A DNA stretch of 64,000 nt, taken from Aquimarina longa SW024. Lineage in GTDB: Bacteria > Bacteroidota > Bacteroidia > Flavobacteriales > Flavobacteriaceae. Below are positions 55,703 through 64,000 of this stretch, one piece after another. Where the stretch lies: contig NZ_KQ474100.1 in the NCBI RefSeq assembly GCF_001401755.1, forward strand, positions 188,884 to 252,883, written 5' to 3'. Each line of letters starts with the position of its first letter. Position 1 is the stretch's first letter. Below the pieces are notes generated by a model that was not told where the DNA came from, searched no databases, and saw only the letters and a list, made by a program, of their open reading frames with translations. The position numbers and the translations under genes were made by a program.

Positions 55703-55807
55703 AATTTAATCCCTCATTGAGGGTTTAATTCCCTGAGGCTTGCCTCGAGACATCAAAATTTTTTTTCGGAACCATATCTTGTAAGCTTGCTCCGAAGTTG
55801 TTGATTA
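55703..55807 (+). repeat. Dispersed repeat, copy 2 (right of the cluster)
   Basis: Direct-orientation relative of 42895-43061. It contains two clean hairpins, CCCTCA-T-TGAGGG and GAGGC-TT-GCCTC, then CATCAAAAT, a T run, CGGAA and AGCTTGCTCCGAAGTTGTTGATT. It is the better preserved copy, between the methyltransferase and ompA-type genes. Confidence 0.75.
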
Positions 55808-55825
55808 AAATAACTATAACAAAAG

Positions 55826-55856
55826 AAAACGGGATGAATTATTTTCATCCCGTTTT
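55826..55856 (-). terminator. Terminator after the OmpA-family gene
   Basis: AAAACGGGATGAA and TTCATCCCGTTTT with a 5-base loop, 28 bases past the minus-strand stop. Confidence 0.88.
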
Positions 55857-55884
55857 ACTGTAAAGAGTTCTATTTTTCTGCTAA

Positions 55885-56718
55885 TTAATTAGAAGATAAC
55901 ATAGCAAAAAACTTATCCATATTTGGTAATAAAACAATTCTTGTACGTCTATTGATTGCCATATTTTCTTTAGTATCATTTTCTACTAAAGGCTTATAGC
56001 TACTTCTTCCTGAAGCGATTAACTTACCAGGGTCAACATTATATGATTTTTGTAATTTTCTAATAATAGATGTAGCTCTTTTTACACTAAGATCCCAGTT
56101 GTCTTGTACTACCGCTGTACTGATCGTTCTTGGATCAGTATGTCCTTCTACCATTACTTCTAAGCTAGGCTCGGAATTGATAACATCAGCTAATTTTTTT
56201 AATAAACCATCAGCTTTATTACTTATTTTATAACTACCACTGTTAAAAAGCATTTTGTCAGAAATAGATATCATTACTACCGTATTATCAATATTGATAG
56301 AAATGTCTTCATCTTCTTTTATGTTATCAGCTAATGAGTTTTTAAGATTATGAGAAACGGCTAAATTCATAGAATCTTTTAATGATGTAGCTCCTTTAAG
56401 TTTTTCTTGGTCAACTTTGGTTAATGTAGCTTTCATCCTTTCTTTGGTTTTGTTAGATATTGCTACAATATCATCTACCATTACCATTTTTTCATCATTA
56501 GAATCTTTTAATGAATTGATTTTAGCGTTGTAATCAGCAACTCTAGCTTCAATTTTAGCAAATTTCCCTTCTAATTCATCTTTTTCGATAGAGGTTTTTT
56601 GTAATGTACTACGCGTATCTTGTAATTCTTGCTCTAAAGCAACATATTTCTTTTTTGATACACAAGATGTCATTAATACTATCCCAGATAATGCGATTAA
56701 TGTGAATGATTTTTTCAT
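55885..56718 (-). CDS. OmpA-family peptidoglycan-binding lipoprotein
   Basis: 277 residues. Lipoprotein signal (LSGIVLMTSC), a coiled coil of about 60 residues (KYVALEQELQDTRSTLQKTS onward) and a C-terminal OmpA domain: FNSGSYKISNKADGLLKKLADVI, VEGHTDPRTIS, NWDLSVKRATSIIRKL, NRRTRIVLLP. The Asp and Arg expected to hold diaminopimelate are present. It anchors the outer membrane to peptidoglycan. Confidence 0.93.
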   Translation of the reverse strand: MKKSFTLIALSGIVLMTSCVSKKKYVALEQELQDTRSTLQKTSIEKDELEGKFAKIEARVADYNAKINSLKDSNDEKMVMVDDIVAISNKTKERMKATLTKVDQEKLKGATSLKDSMNLAVSHNLKNSLADNIKEDEDISINIDNTVVMISISDKMLFNSGSYKISNKADGLLKKLADVINSEPSLEVMVEGHTDPRTISTAVVQDNWDLSVKRATSIIRKLQKSYNVDPGKLIASGRSSYKPLVENDTKENMAINRRTRIVLLPNMDKFFAMLSSN

Positions 56719-57043
56719 GGTTATTTAATTAATATTAGTAATTCTTTATAACTAATAGCCCTATTATTTATTGCTTTACCTGTTATTAATCTTTTCTTAT
56801 TGATTTCTTAAAATGTGTTAATGTTTTTTTAAGCTAATGTTATCCCGTAAAATGTATAAGAAAACTAGATACAAGGGGGAGATTTTAACTATTTTACTTT
56901 CAGTGATTTAATTTTTTAGCGAAAATTATTTTTCACATATTAAGGGATAATTTACCTACATGTTGTAACAACGTATTATTTTAGCAGTTATAAAATATTG
57001 AAACCCTAACCAACCTCTAAATAGATAAAACGTATAATAATTG
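56719..57043. other. Intergenic region between divergent genes, no gene seen
   Basis: About 320 AT-rich bases between the OmpA-family and M23 genes. No ORF, repeat or confident promoter is seen. Confidence 0.45.
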
Positions 57044-57976
57044 ATGTTTTTAATAAATAAAAGGTATGTATTATATTTTCTAATAGCGATACCATTCTTT
57101 ATAATATCTGCTCAAAATACAATTGTTGATCATAAAGATTTGTTTATAGAAGGTGAGACCATTTCTTTACCGATCTATCTAAACAATGATTTTCCTATAG
57201 AAGAGAATATTTTTTTAGCGGAAGAGTTAGAGGAATATAATATTAAATGGGATAATCAAAATTTTAACCCATATTGGAATGAAGCTCTTACTTTTCCTTT
57301 TCAAATAAAATTTAGAGACAATGATTTTTCATCCCCAGTTACTCATAAAATGGTAATTACATCACGTTATGGATGGAGAAGGAGGAGACCACATAGAGGA
57401 ATAGATATTGATCTCGAAACAGGAGATAGTGTAAAAACAATATTGAGTGGAAAAATTAGATATGTAGGATATCATAGGGGTTATGGTAATACAATAGTCG
57501 TTAGACATTATAATGGATTAGAGACAGTATATGCCCATCTGTCAAAATTATTAGTTAAAGAAAATGATACTGTTAAAAAAGGAGATGTAATAGGGAGAGG
57601 AGGAGTAACAGGAAATGCTAGAGGGAGTCACTTACATTTAGAAGTAAGATATCATGGAAAAAGTATTAATCCCGAATATTTATTTGATTTTGATACCGAC
57701 AGAAAGATTCGATCAGATTCACTTTTTGTGATAAAAAAATGGGCAACTCCAAGATATCATAAATCTACACGAAAAAGTAAAATGACTGTATATAAAACTA
57801 TAGATGATATTGCAAAAATTAAAGAAGAAGAAAAGAAAATATATACCGTAAGAAAAGGAGATACTCTTCATCGAATTGCAAATAAATATGGGTTAGCAAT
57901 TTCTGAAATTTGTAAAATAAATGCAATACGATCAAACTCCGTATTAAAAATTGGACAGCAAATAATTATTGACTAA
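57044..57976 (+). CDS. M23 peptidoglycan endopeptidase with C-terminal LysM
   Basis: 310 residues. Signal peptide MFLINKRYVLYFLIAIPFFIISAQ. The M23 domain has the zinc motif RPHRGIDID (HxxxD), GYGNTIVVRHYNGLETVYAHLS and SHLHLEVRY (HxH). A charged linker leads to a LysM domain YTVRKGDTLHRIANKYGLAI. ATG at 57044 is preferred to the TTG at 57041. It cuts or remodels cell-wall crosslinks in the periplasm. Confidence 0.94.
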   Translation: MFLINKRYVLYFLIAIPFFIISAQNTIVDHKDLFIEGETISLPIYLNNDFPIEENIFLAEELEEYNIKWDNQNFNPYWNEALTFPFQIKFRDNDFSSPVTHKMVITSRYGWRRRRPHRGIDIDLETGDSVKTILSGKIRYVGYHRGYGNTIVVRHYNGLETVYAHLSKLLVKENDTVKKGDVIGRGGVTGNARGSHLHLEVRYHGKSINPEYLFDFDTDRKIRSDSLFVIKKWATPRYHKSTRKSKMTVYKTIDDIAKIKEEEKKIYTVRKGDTLHRIANKYGLAISEICKINAIRSNSVLKIGQQIIID

Positions 57977-57999
57977 ATTATAGTATGTTTATTATAGAG

Positions 58000-58048
58000 T
58001 CATTTATTAGAATTATTGATATGTTTATAAATTAATTCTAATAAATGA
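58000..58048 (-). terminator. Inverted repeat over the end of the hybrid kinase gene
   Basis: TCATTTATTAGAAT and complement form a 14-bp stem around a 21-base loop; the outer arm includes the stop codon. Confidence 0.45.
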
Positions 58049-59232
58049 TTTTTGTTATAAGGTTTTATAATGTAGTCATTTAATCCAGCTTGTGTGATTT
58101 GGCGATTTAATTGAGTAATATCTACAGCTGTTAATGCAATAATAGGTGTTTCGGTATTAAATTCGCGTATTCTTTTTGTAGTACCAATTCCATTTAATTT
58201 TGGCATATTAATATCCATAAGAATTACATCATATCCATTTTCTTTCACTAATTTTATAGCATCAAATCCATTATCTATTGTTGTACAATCAAACTGTTTT
58301 TTTGATAATATTTTTTCAGTAACTAAAAGATTTAGTTTATTATCATCAACGATCAATGCTTTAAGTCTTGATTTATGAGGGTTTGATGTAGTAATTCTTT
58401 TATCTACATTTGGTGTTTTGAAATCAATTACTAATGCATATTCAGATCCATTATCATTCTTAATAGTAATTTTTCCATTTATCGCGTGTACAAATCTATT
58501 AACTATTTTAGAGTTAATATCGGTATCTAGATATGATTGTTTAGCATTTTTTACATTAATAAATTCTTGATAAATAGAATTTTGCTCTTCCTTGGATGTT
58601 CTATAACCATCATGCTTAATTGTAAACGAAATAGTGCAAGAGTCTTCTTGTTTATCTATTAAATTTACAGAAAAATAGACACTACCATTTTTTGTAAACC
58701 TTAAAGCATTACTTAGAAGATTCATAAGTATCTGAGAGAGAATATCAGGATCTCCATTAATTAATTGATTAATTTTTGAATCAAAATCAAAATGTAATAC
58801 ATTATTACTATTCTCTGTAGCGTAACTAAAAGAATGGACTAAGTTTTCTGTAACTTCCTTTAAATTAAACGATACATTTTGTGATGTCACTTCTTTAAAT
58901 TCTAAAAAATTTACATGTAATACGTTATTAATCAAGTTAAATATATATTCCCCAGAGAATTGTATAGATTTTAGGTTTTTATCATTTTTAAGCTCGGGAT
59001 GCTCTTCCGTTAGCAAACTAATTAACCCCATAATGCCATACAACGGAGTTCTGATTTCTTTATTAATAATACAAATTAAATCTTGTTGTAATTTAAATTG
59101 TTTATTTGCCTCTTGTTGTATAGATTTTAATTTCTTCTTCTTATTATAAAGTTTTTTCTTTAATTCGGTGTATTTTAACCATAACCATATGAGTATAGCT
59201 ATAAGTATTCCTCCAATTATATAATAAACCAT
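58000..59232 (-). CDS. Hybrid histidine kinase homologue: degenerate kinase, intact receiver
   Basis: 410 residues: one transmembrane helix (2-19), a basic coiled coil (20-50), a HisKA-like region, an HATPase-like region and a receiver (about 291-406). In the H-box the sequence is IINKEIRTPLYGI, with Lys58 where the phosphorylated His should be. The N box (QILMNLLSNALRF) remains. The G1 box (KHDGYRT for DTGIGI) and G2 box (DTDINSKIVNRF for GTGLGLAI) are lost. The receiver keeps Asp296/Asp297, Asp340 (VILMDINMP), the ALTA switch and Lys390. No sensor domain. It may act as a phosphate sink or output for another kinase. Confidence 0.85.
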   Translation of the reverse strand: MVYYIIGGILIAILIWLWLKYTELKKKLYNKKKKLKSIQQEANKQFKLQQDLICIINKEIRTPLYGIMGLISLLTEEHPELKNDKNLKSIQFSGEYIFNLINNVLHVNFLEFKEVTSQNVSFNLKEVTENLVHSFSYATENSNNVLHFDFDSKINQLINGDPDILSQILMNLLSNALRFTKNGSVYFSVNLIDKQEDSCTISFTIKHDGYRTSKEEQNSIYQEFINVKNAKQSYLDTDINSKIVNRFVHAINGKITIKNDNGSEYALVIDFKTPNVDKRITTSNPHKSRLKALIVDDNKLNLLVTEKILSKKQFDCTTIDNGFDAIKLVKENGYDVILMDINMPKLNGIGTTKRIREFNTETPIIALTAVDITQLNRQITQAGLNDYIIKPYNKNHLLELIYKHINNSNK

Positions 59233-59579
59233 AACTTTTTTAATAACAAAGTAAGGATATAAGATAGATCTTAAAAATTTGTTGATATCTTTTTTTAGAT
59301 ACTTTACATAAAATGATGTAAACTATACTTTCATACCTAAAATGGTGTTAAATTTGTTTTTTTTTAATATTATTATTGTTTTTTATACACTCGAGGCATA
59401 AAAATTGATAAGTAATATTATTAGAAAAATGATAATGATTCACTAAGGTTATAATCAATATTAAAATGAGTGTCATTATTATTAAGTTGTATTGTACTCA
59501 GTTAATGAGAATCAACAAAGAATAACAATTATAAAAAAAATAATTTTTATATTGTTGCTGTTGAGTAATGTAAAAAGAA
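59233..59579. other. Intergenic region, no gene seen
   Basis: About 350 AT-rich bases between divergent genes. GATAATGATT near 59430 and AATGAGAATC near 59500 recall parts of a Fur box, but neither is a full dyad. Confidence 0.4.
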
Positions 59580-60212
59580 ATGAAAACTAAATTAGTACTA
59601 TTTTTTTTGATAAGTATCAGTACGATACTAAACGCCCAAGTAGAAAATTCTAATTCATTACGGATTGATGCAAAAAACAATAATTCTAGTTTGTCAAAAA
59701 GACTCAATTCTACTTTTGATATAGGCACTTCTCAATATGATACTCCTAATGACTTAAGTACATATGGACGTAGCAAGCCAACTATTAATATGACAGGAGA
59801 TGATGGTTTTTTTAAGCCTAAAGTAGCAGTTACACCAAAATGGTTTAAAAAGGATAAAGAAATTAGAGATGAGTTTAAAAGTGATCAATATTTTGGCGAT
59901 TTTAAAAATAATGGAAAGTTTGTAAGATTAATGTACAGAGATCATCAATCTGTAGATGGAGATGTTGTAAGAATTTATAGTAATGATAGTGTTATTCTTT
60001 CGAAAGCATTTCTTTCTGGAGATTTTAGAGGTATTGCAATTGATTTGGTTAAAGGATTTAATAAAATAGATATACAAGCTCTAAATCAAGGCGAGTCAGG
60101 ACCTAACACAGCACAATTTCAACTTTATGACGATCAAGGTAATTTAATTATGAGTAATGAATGGAATCTTACCACAGGTGTTAAAGCGACAATGATTGTT
60201 GTTAAAGAATAA
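59580..60212 (+). CDS. Secreted protein of unknown function
   Basis: 210 residues. Signal peptide MKTKLVLFFLISISTILNAQ, an Asn/Ser-rich linker (residues 22-45), then a compact beta-rich domain: KWFKKDKEIRDEFKSDQYFG, RLMYRDHQSVDGDVVRIYSN, VILSKAFLSGDFRGIAIDL, NKIDIQALNQGESGPNTAQF, QLYDDQGNLIMSNEWNL. Similar small secreted proteins are common in Flavobacteriia, but I know no function. Confidence 0.75.
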   Translation: MKTKLVLFFLISISTILNAQVENSNSLRIDAKNNNSSLSKRLNSTFDIGTSQYDTPNDLSTYGRSKPTINMTGDDGFFKPKVAVTPKWFKKDKEIRDEFKSDQYFGDFKNNGKFVRLMYRDHQSVDGDVVRIYSNDSVILSKAFLSGDFRGIAIDLVKGFNKIDIQALNQGESGPNTAQFQLYDDQGNLIMSNEWNLTTGVKATMIVVKE

Positions 60213-60375
60213 TACTTCCTAATTGTTAAGAATTACTTACCTATAACATAGTACTCTTTCTTAGGTATATTTACTAATATAGAGATTAGAAATTAATTTT
60301 TACCTTTTATGAGTTAAATCATAAGTCAAGATCATTTTACCGATGTAATTTTACTATAAATTAAACGGTGATATT

Positions 60376-60693
60376 ATGTATTATATATCTGTTATAGATT
60401 CTATTGGAGATCATCATGTTTTAGAATATAAAAAATATGAATATCGAACTCTTATGGAATTATTAGTTGATAAACTATTTGATGATATCGGTGATTGTAG
60501 AGGTAGAGGATTATGTGGTACTTGTCATATTCGTATATATTCGCCATCTTCTTCTCTTTTATTCATAAATGATTTAGAGAAAAATACACTTAATTATCAA
60601 TTAGAGTACTATCTTAATAGCCGACTTGCATGTCAAATTACTGTAGATGAACATATTCATAAAATGAATATAGAAATTATAGGAAGAGATTGA
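60376..60693 (+). CDS. [2Fe-2S] ferredoxin, plant-like fold
   Basis: 105 residues. Cluster motif CRGRGLCGTC (Cys41, Cys47, Cys50) with the fourth Cys in SRLACQITV. The DDIGDCRGRGLCGTCHI context is typical of the Fdx family used in Fe-S assembly or oxygenase electron transfer. It could serve as an electron donor, partner unknown. Monocistronic. Confidence 0.88.
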   Translation: MYYISVIDSIGDHHVLEYKKYEYRTLMELLVDKLFDDIGDCRGRGLCGTCHIRIYSPSSSLLFINDLEKNTLNYQLEYYLNSRLACQITVDEHIHKMNIEIIGRD

Positions 60694-60827
60694 ATATACT
60701 ATTATATAAATAATTCATATTAGAGGTATCAAATTGAAGTTCGGTTACTAGTATAAAAAAGACTTCTCTTTTATAGAGTAATTGATAATTAAGATGCAGA
60801 TGTAATTTTTGAGCAAAAAAATATAAG

Positions 60828-60835
60828 TACATTTG
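60828..60835 (+). promoter_or_regulatory. -7 box of the PhnP-like operon
   Basis: TACATTTG matches TAnnTTTG, 18 bases before the ATG; a TTG lies 16 bases upstream, a little short of the usual spacing. Confidence 0.45.
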
Positions 60836-60853
60836 TCATAATTTATCTAGATA

Positions 60854-61615
60854 ATGGAAGTAACATTTTTAGGCACTGGTACATCACAAGGGATTCCTGT
60901 TATAGGGAGTACTCACCCTGTATGTTTAAGTGATGATCCTAGAGATAAGCGACTTCGTGTTTCTGTATTAATCTCTTGGGATGAATACCAATATGTAATA
61001 GATTGTGGTCCAGACTTTAGACAGCAAATGCTCTCGAATCAAGTATCTAAAATTGATGGGATTGTTTTTACTCATGAGCATGCAGATCACACTATGGGGT
61101 TAGATGATATTAGACCATTTTTCTTTAGACAAGGAGATATTCCTATATATGCGCATCAAAGAGTTTTAGAAGCACTTAGAACTAGATTTGAATATATTTT
61201 CTCTTCAGAAAATAAGTATCCAGGAGCGCCTAGCGTAATAGAAAATGAAATTTTAAATACACCTTTTCTATTAGGTAACCTAGATGTTATTCCTATAAAC
61301 GCTTTGCATAATCGTTTACAAGTTTTTGGGTTTAGATTTAGAGATTTTGCATATCTGACAGATATCAAAACTGTTGAAGAACAGGAGAAAAAAAAATTAA
61401 AGAACATTAAAGTTTTGGTGATTAATGCACTTAGGATAGAACCGCACCACTCTCATTTTAATTTAGCAGAAGCTCTTAAATTTATAGAAGAAATAAAACC
61501 AGAACGAGCATATCTTACTCATATAAGTCATATGTTAGGATTTCATGCTGAAGTAGAGAAAACATTACCAGAAAATATATATATAGCATACGATAATTTA
61601 AAAATAACTATCTAA
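60854..61615 (+). CDS. PhnP/RNase Z-like MBL-fold hydrolase
   Basis: 253 residues. Starts VTFLGTGTSQGIPVIG, the family opener. Metal ligands FTHEHADHTMGLDDIRPF (HxHxDH), NALHNRL, YLTDIK and the final ITHISHMLGFHAEVEKTLP. This is the phosphodiesterase-type MBL group (PhnP-like) common in Bacteroidota. Three bases separate its stop from the next gene. Confidence 0.9.
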   Translation: MEVTFLGTGTSQGIPVIGSTHPVCLSDDPRDKRLRVSVLISWDEYQYVIDCGPDFRQQMLSNQVSKIDGIVFTHEHADHTMGLDDIRPFFFRQGDIPIYAHQRVLEALRTRFEYIFSSENKYPGAPSVIENEILNTPFLLGNLDVIPINALHNRLQVFGFRFRDFAYLTDIKTVEEQEKKKLKNIKVLVINALRIEPHHSHFNLAEALKFIEEIKPERAYLTHISHMLGFHAEVEKTLPENIYIAYDNLKITI

Positions 61616-61618
61616 AAA

Positions 61619-62116
61619 ATGAGAAGTAAAATTTTTCTATACCTGTTTATTTTTGCATCCTTATTTATTCTTTTTCAATTTATGAATGCTAAAAAAGCAA
61701 AAGAATCTTATGATACAAAAATTGATAACTTAAAGGCTAAAATTAAAACAAAAGAAACCGCTATTGATTCATTGGTTAGTGCCAATTTAGATCTTACTTA
61801 TTTTTCATTAGAAAGTAATGAAGATGCCGCAAGTTATTTTGAGGAAATGGGTTATGATGCTAATAAATTAGCTTTGACAATTAGTGATCAAATTATAAGT
61901 CAAAATAAGATAGGAAAGGATAATCCTATAATTCCATATGCAGGGATGGAAGGAACCATGAATATTAATAAAGTTAGATTATTAAACCATAAATGGATTA
62001 TAGCAGATTTTACCGATGGAGTTTATTGGGGAGAACTGTTTATTATTTATGAAGTAAAAGAAGGAGGAGTAATAGATTTTGAAGTTGAAAAATCGTTTTT
62101 ATACCCTAAGAATTAA
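61619..62116 (+). CDS. Membrane-anchored conserved protein, unknown
   Basis: 165 residues: N-terminal membrane anchor (KIFLYLFIFASLFILFQF), a coiled coil (YDTKIDNLKAKIKTKETAID), then a small globular domain with NPIIPYAGMEGTMNINKVRLLN, WIIADFTDGVYWGELFIIYEV. I do not know a named family. Only 3 bases after the PhnP-like gene, so co-transcribed and probably co-translated. Confidence 0.78.
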   Translation: MRSKIFLYLFIFASLFILFQFMNAKKAKESYDTKIDNLKAKIKTKETAIDSLVSANLDLTYFSLESNEDAASYFEEMGYDANKLALTISDQIISQNKIGKDNPIIPYAGMEGTMNINKVRLLNHKWIIADFTDGVYWGELFIIYEVKEGGVIDFEVEKSFLYPKN

Positions 62117-62280
62117 ATAGTTATGTTAACTAGATTTCTCCTTTATAGATCTGTATAAGATCATGTTAAACACTTTATTCTTACTTTCGGTTTAATAAGA
62201 AATTGATATTCTGTATATTTATTAATAATACGTAGCCTCCTTTTTTAATAAAAATTTATGAGGTATATGATCTATTGCGT

Positions 62281-63162
62281 TTACAATCTATTTATGATTT
62301 CTTTTAATGCTAATTTACTTTCTTTCATAATAGGCAAAAATGGCCATATGTGAGGCATCCCTTTTCCTAGTATAATTTCAAAATCTACTTTAGTTTTATC
62401 TAATTTCTGAAGAACTAGTTTTTGATCTGGATACATAATATCGTTTTCTGCTAAAAATAAGATCGTTTTCGGAAAATTATCAAACTCTCCATTGATTGGC
62501 GAAATATTAGGATCTTCTAAATCATTATCTTCGGCACACATTTTTTTTGCACTGAGTACTCCATTTTTAGAAAGCATAGGATCAATTTTATCAATCCTAT
62601 CAATCTCAGGATTTGAAATAGTAGCATCCATTACAGGTGTTACAAGTATTATTTTATTAGGTAATTCGATATTTTTTTTAATCAATCTTTGTGTAAGAGC
62701 AATACTTAGAGTGCCTCCTACAGAATCTCCAATAATTATAATCTTGCTAGGATTATATGTTTTGATAGCTGAATTGTATACCGAATCTATATTGTTTGAT
62801 ATCTTAGTAATTCTGTTTTCTGGAGCTTTTGGATAATCACACATCCATATTGTAATATCTGTTTGTTTTGCTATTTCTTTAATCGTATCCCAATGATGTT
62901 TTCCAGGACCAGAAACAAAAGCACCACCATGTATAAAAATAAGTAATCTGTCAGATATGTTTTTTGACTTTACTTCAGTAATTAGTGTTTCTGAAATTTT
63001 GAATTGTGACACTAACTTTGAATTACAAAACCTACTATTTGGGGAGTGAATATCTTCTTTTCGTAATTTCTTATAGTCTATTGGGTTTTTGCTAAAATCT
63101 CTTTTTATCCCTTTTAATTTAATAACAAAAAGGGTTAAAAAATATGTTAAGCTTCTTTTCAT
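62281..63162 (-). CDS. Alpha/beta hydrolase, hormone-sensitive-lipase family esterase
   Basis: 293 residues. Oxyanion motif IFIHGGAFVSGPG (HGGG-like), nucleophile elbow IIGDSVGGTLSIAL (GDSxGG), a likely acid in FLAENDIMYPD and the catalytic His in KGMPHIWPFLP. This is the HSL/BD-FAE esterase group (short-chain esters). An N-terminal hydrophobic start may be a membrane or signal segment. Confidence 0.88.
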   Translation of the reverse strand: MKRSLTYFLTLFVIKLKGIKRDFSKNPIDYKKLRKEDIHSPNSRFCNSKLVSQFKISETLITEVKSKNISDRLLIFIHGGAFVSGPGKHHWDTIKEIAKQTDITIWMCDYPKAPENRITKISNNIDSVYNSAIKTYNPSKIIIIGDSVGGTLSIALTQRLIKKNIELPNKIILVTPVMDATISNPEIDRIDKIDPMLSKNGVLSAKKMCAEDNDLEDPNISPINGEFDNFPKTILFLAENDIMYPDQKLVLQKLDKTKVDFEIILGKGMPHIWPFLPIMKESKLALKEIINRL

Positions 63163-63574
63163 ATCTATTTACTTTAACGGATCTATAATGTATATTGTAT
63201 CTATATGGATTATCTATCTAATATAGGCATCTTTTATCTATCTGAGGTAGACTAGTTAATCTATTATTGGGTCATATAAAATGAGATTATATTAAAACAC
63301 ATATTATGCAATAGAAAAGTTTATTTTATTTAGAAACTGTTTTAAACAGTTCCACTTCTCTGAGTTTTCTAATTTCACTATAGATGTATACTAAAATCAT
63401 TAAAATACGAGTATTTATTGTTTTTTTTTTCAAGTTTCATAACAAAGTTTTACTATATAATTCGGATTAAACATATTTAATTAGTTTTTGTATGCACACA
63501 TTAAAAAAAGCTGCCTATGTTGGCAGCTTTTAAAATTTTAATTTGTGTGTTGTATATGTATAACTAAGTTGGAT
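63163..63574. other. Intergenic region, terminator and small palindrome only
   Basis: About 410 AT-rich bases. Contains AACTGTTT-T-AAACAGTT (63335-63351) and the terminator at 63506-63531. No ORF seen. Confidence 0.5.
63506..63531 (-). terminator. Terminator after the T9SS cargo gene
   Basis: AAAAGCTGCC and GGCAGCTTTT with a 6-base loop, 44 bases past the minus-strand stop. The stem is nearly identical to the terminator at 650-678. Confidence 0.85.
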
Positions 63575-64000
63575 TTATTTTTTTAATAATTTCTTTTTAA
63601 AGAACTCTCCATCAACTTCGATTACAGCTATATAAACTCCTTCTGCAACCTTAGAACCATTTTCTGATGATCCATTCCAGATATAAGTAAAACCGCTATC
63701 ATTTTTTTGATGATCTACTAATTTTTTCACTAACCTTCCGTGTATGTCATAGATCGTAATCGAAGTTATATTTTCTTTTTTAGAAGTACTAAAAAATGTC
63801 ACTTCTTTTCTAAAAGTATTTGGATATGCTTTAATACTATACTTAAGATCTTTTAGAGTATTATTTTCTGATAATTTCCATCGCCTTCCAAGAGGTTGAT
63901 CTAACCATAAAAGAATAAATTCATTATCATCAGGTAATCCAGTACCTTTATGACGACCAACACTAAAAGGATAATTATTATCATTTAATACTCCAATTAA
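63575..64000 (-). CDS. C-terminal end of a T9SS-secreted protein (5' end outside window)
   Basis: The frame stays open to the window edge (142 codons, no start). The last 80 residues are a type A sorting domain: YPNTFRKEVTFF, SITIYDIHGRLVKKLVDHQ, YIWNGSSENGSKVAEGVYIAVI, KKKLLKK. The preceding part (GLPDDNEFILLWLDQPLGRRWKL) is the end of an unidentified passenger. An internal GTG at 63802 could be mistaken for a start; the continuous coding sense upstream argues against it. Confidence 0.85.
   Translation of the reverse strand, partial: LIGVLNDNNYPFSVGRHKGTGLPDDNEFILLWLDQPLGRRWKLSENNTLKDLKYSIKAYPNTFRKEVTFFSTSKKENITSITIYDIHGRLVKKLVDHQKNDSGFTYIWNGSSENGSKVAEGVYIAVIEVDGEFFKKKLLKK

Noticed and set aside
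42895..55807. Flanking repeats as insertion sequence ends or att sites
   Set aside because: They are imperfect, in direct orientation, lie in intergenic DNA rather than at a tRNA, and no transposase or integrase is present. Reported only as repeats.
59420..59510. Fur-box-like sequences upstream of the secreted protein at 59580
   Set aside because: GATAATGATT and AATGAGAATC are single half-sites without the required dyad.
63335..63351. The palindrome AACTGTTT-T-AAACAGTT as a regulator site
   Set aside because: It is short, single and not positioned at a recognisable promoter; likely chance in AT-rich DNA.
1..64000. tRNA, rRNA or CRISPR features
   Set aside because: No tRNA T-loop with a matching acceptor stem, no rRNA signature and no regularly spaced repeats were seen on either strand.

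Overview
The window looks like a chromosome segment of a marine member of the Bacteroidota, most likely a Flavobacteriaceae relative of Aquimarina. The DNA is strongly AT-rich. It carries a SusC/SusD pair, two proteins with type IX secretion (T9SS) C-terminal sorting domains, many short lipoproteins with the Bacteroidota-style S-C lipobox, Bacteroidota -7 boxes (TAnnTTTG) and almost no Shine-Dalgarno sequences. I found no tRNA, rRNA, CRISPR array, transposase or integrase.

Layout. 1-12 kb: the end of an M57 metallopeptidase, a LolD-type ATPase, msrA-folE, small membrane proteins and lipoproteins, a pair of secreted proteins, a DUF937 protein, the serine pathway genes serC-serA, and an acyl-CoA reductase divergent from a ferredoxin. 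12-23.7 kb: a GH13 amylase-like lipoprotein without its nucleophile, a menaquinone block (menA, MBL hydrolase, menC, CPBP protease, menE), a second M57 peptidase, a DCC protein, an RmlD-like reductase and gcvT. 24-38.5 kb: an orphan SusC/SusD pair, NUDIX, an M28-like protein without its catalytic residues, the thrA-thrB-thrC operon preceded by an Ile/Thr-rich leader peptide, nnrD/nnrE, and an AHSA1-ArsR pair behind tandem operators. 38.6-42.7 kb: a decayed sterol desaturase and a large T9SS-exported M14 carboxypeptidase.

43.4-53.2 kb holds the most interesting locus: an acyl-activating enzyme, a TauD-type Fe(II)/2-oxoglutarate oxygenase, an FcoT-like hot-dog protein and a 2116-residue megasynthase read as ACP-KS-ACP-C-A-T-R. 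The first three match the partners of the isonitrile lipopeptide pathway of actinobacteria (ScoC/FadD10, ScoE/Rv0097, ScoD/FcoT-Rv0098). The megasynthase fuses the ACP (ScoB/Rv0100) and NRPS (ScoA/Rv0101) parts and inserts a ketosynthase plus a second ACP between them. Its adenylation pocket reads DFWNIGMVHK, the published threonine code. The expected product is an isonitrile-bearing acyl-threonine aldehyde or alcohol, possibly a metal (copper) ligand. Imperfect direct repeats lie on both sides of this region.

53-64 kb: a small HTH protein divergent from a small secreted protein across a strong palindrome, an RlmI-like methyltransferase, an OmpA-family lipoprotein, an M23/LysM endopeptidase, a hybrid kinase with a broken kinase half and an intact receiver, a 2Fe-2S ferredoxin, a PhnP-like hydrolase, an HSL-family esterase and the C-terminal end of a T9SS cargo protein. 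Three separate proteins in the window (GH13, M28, hybrid kinase) keep their fold motifs but have lost catalytic residues.
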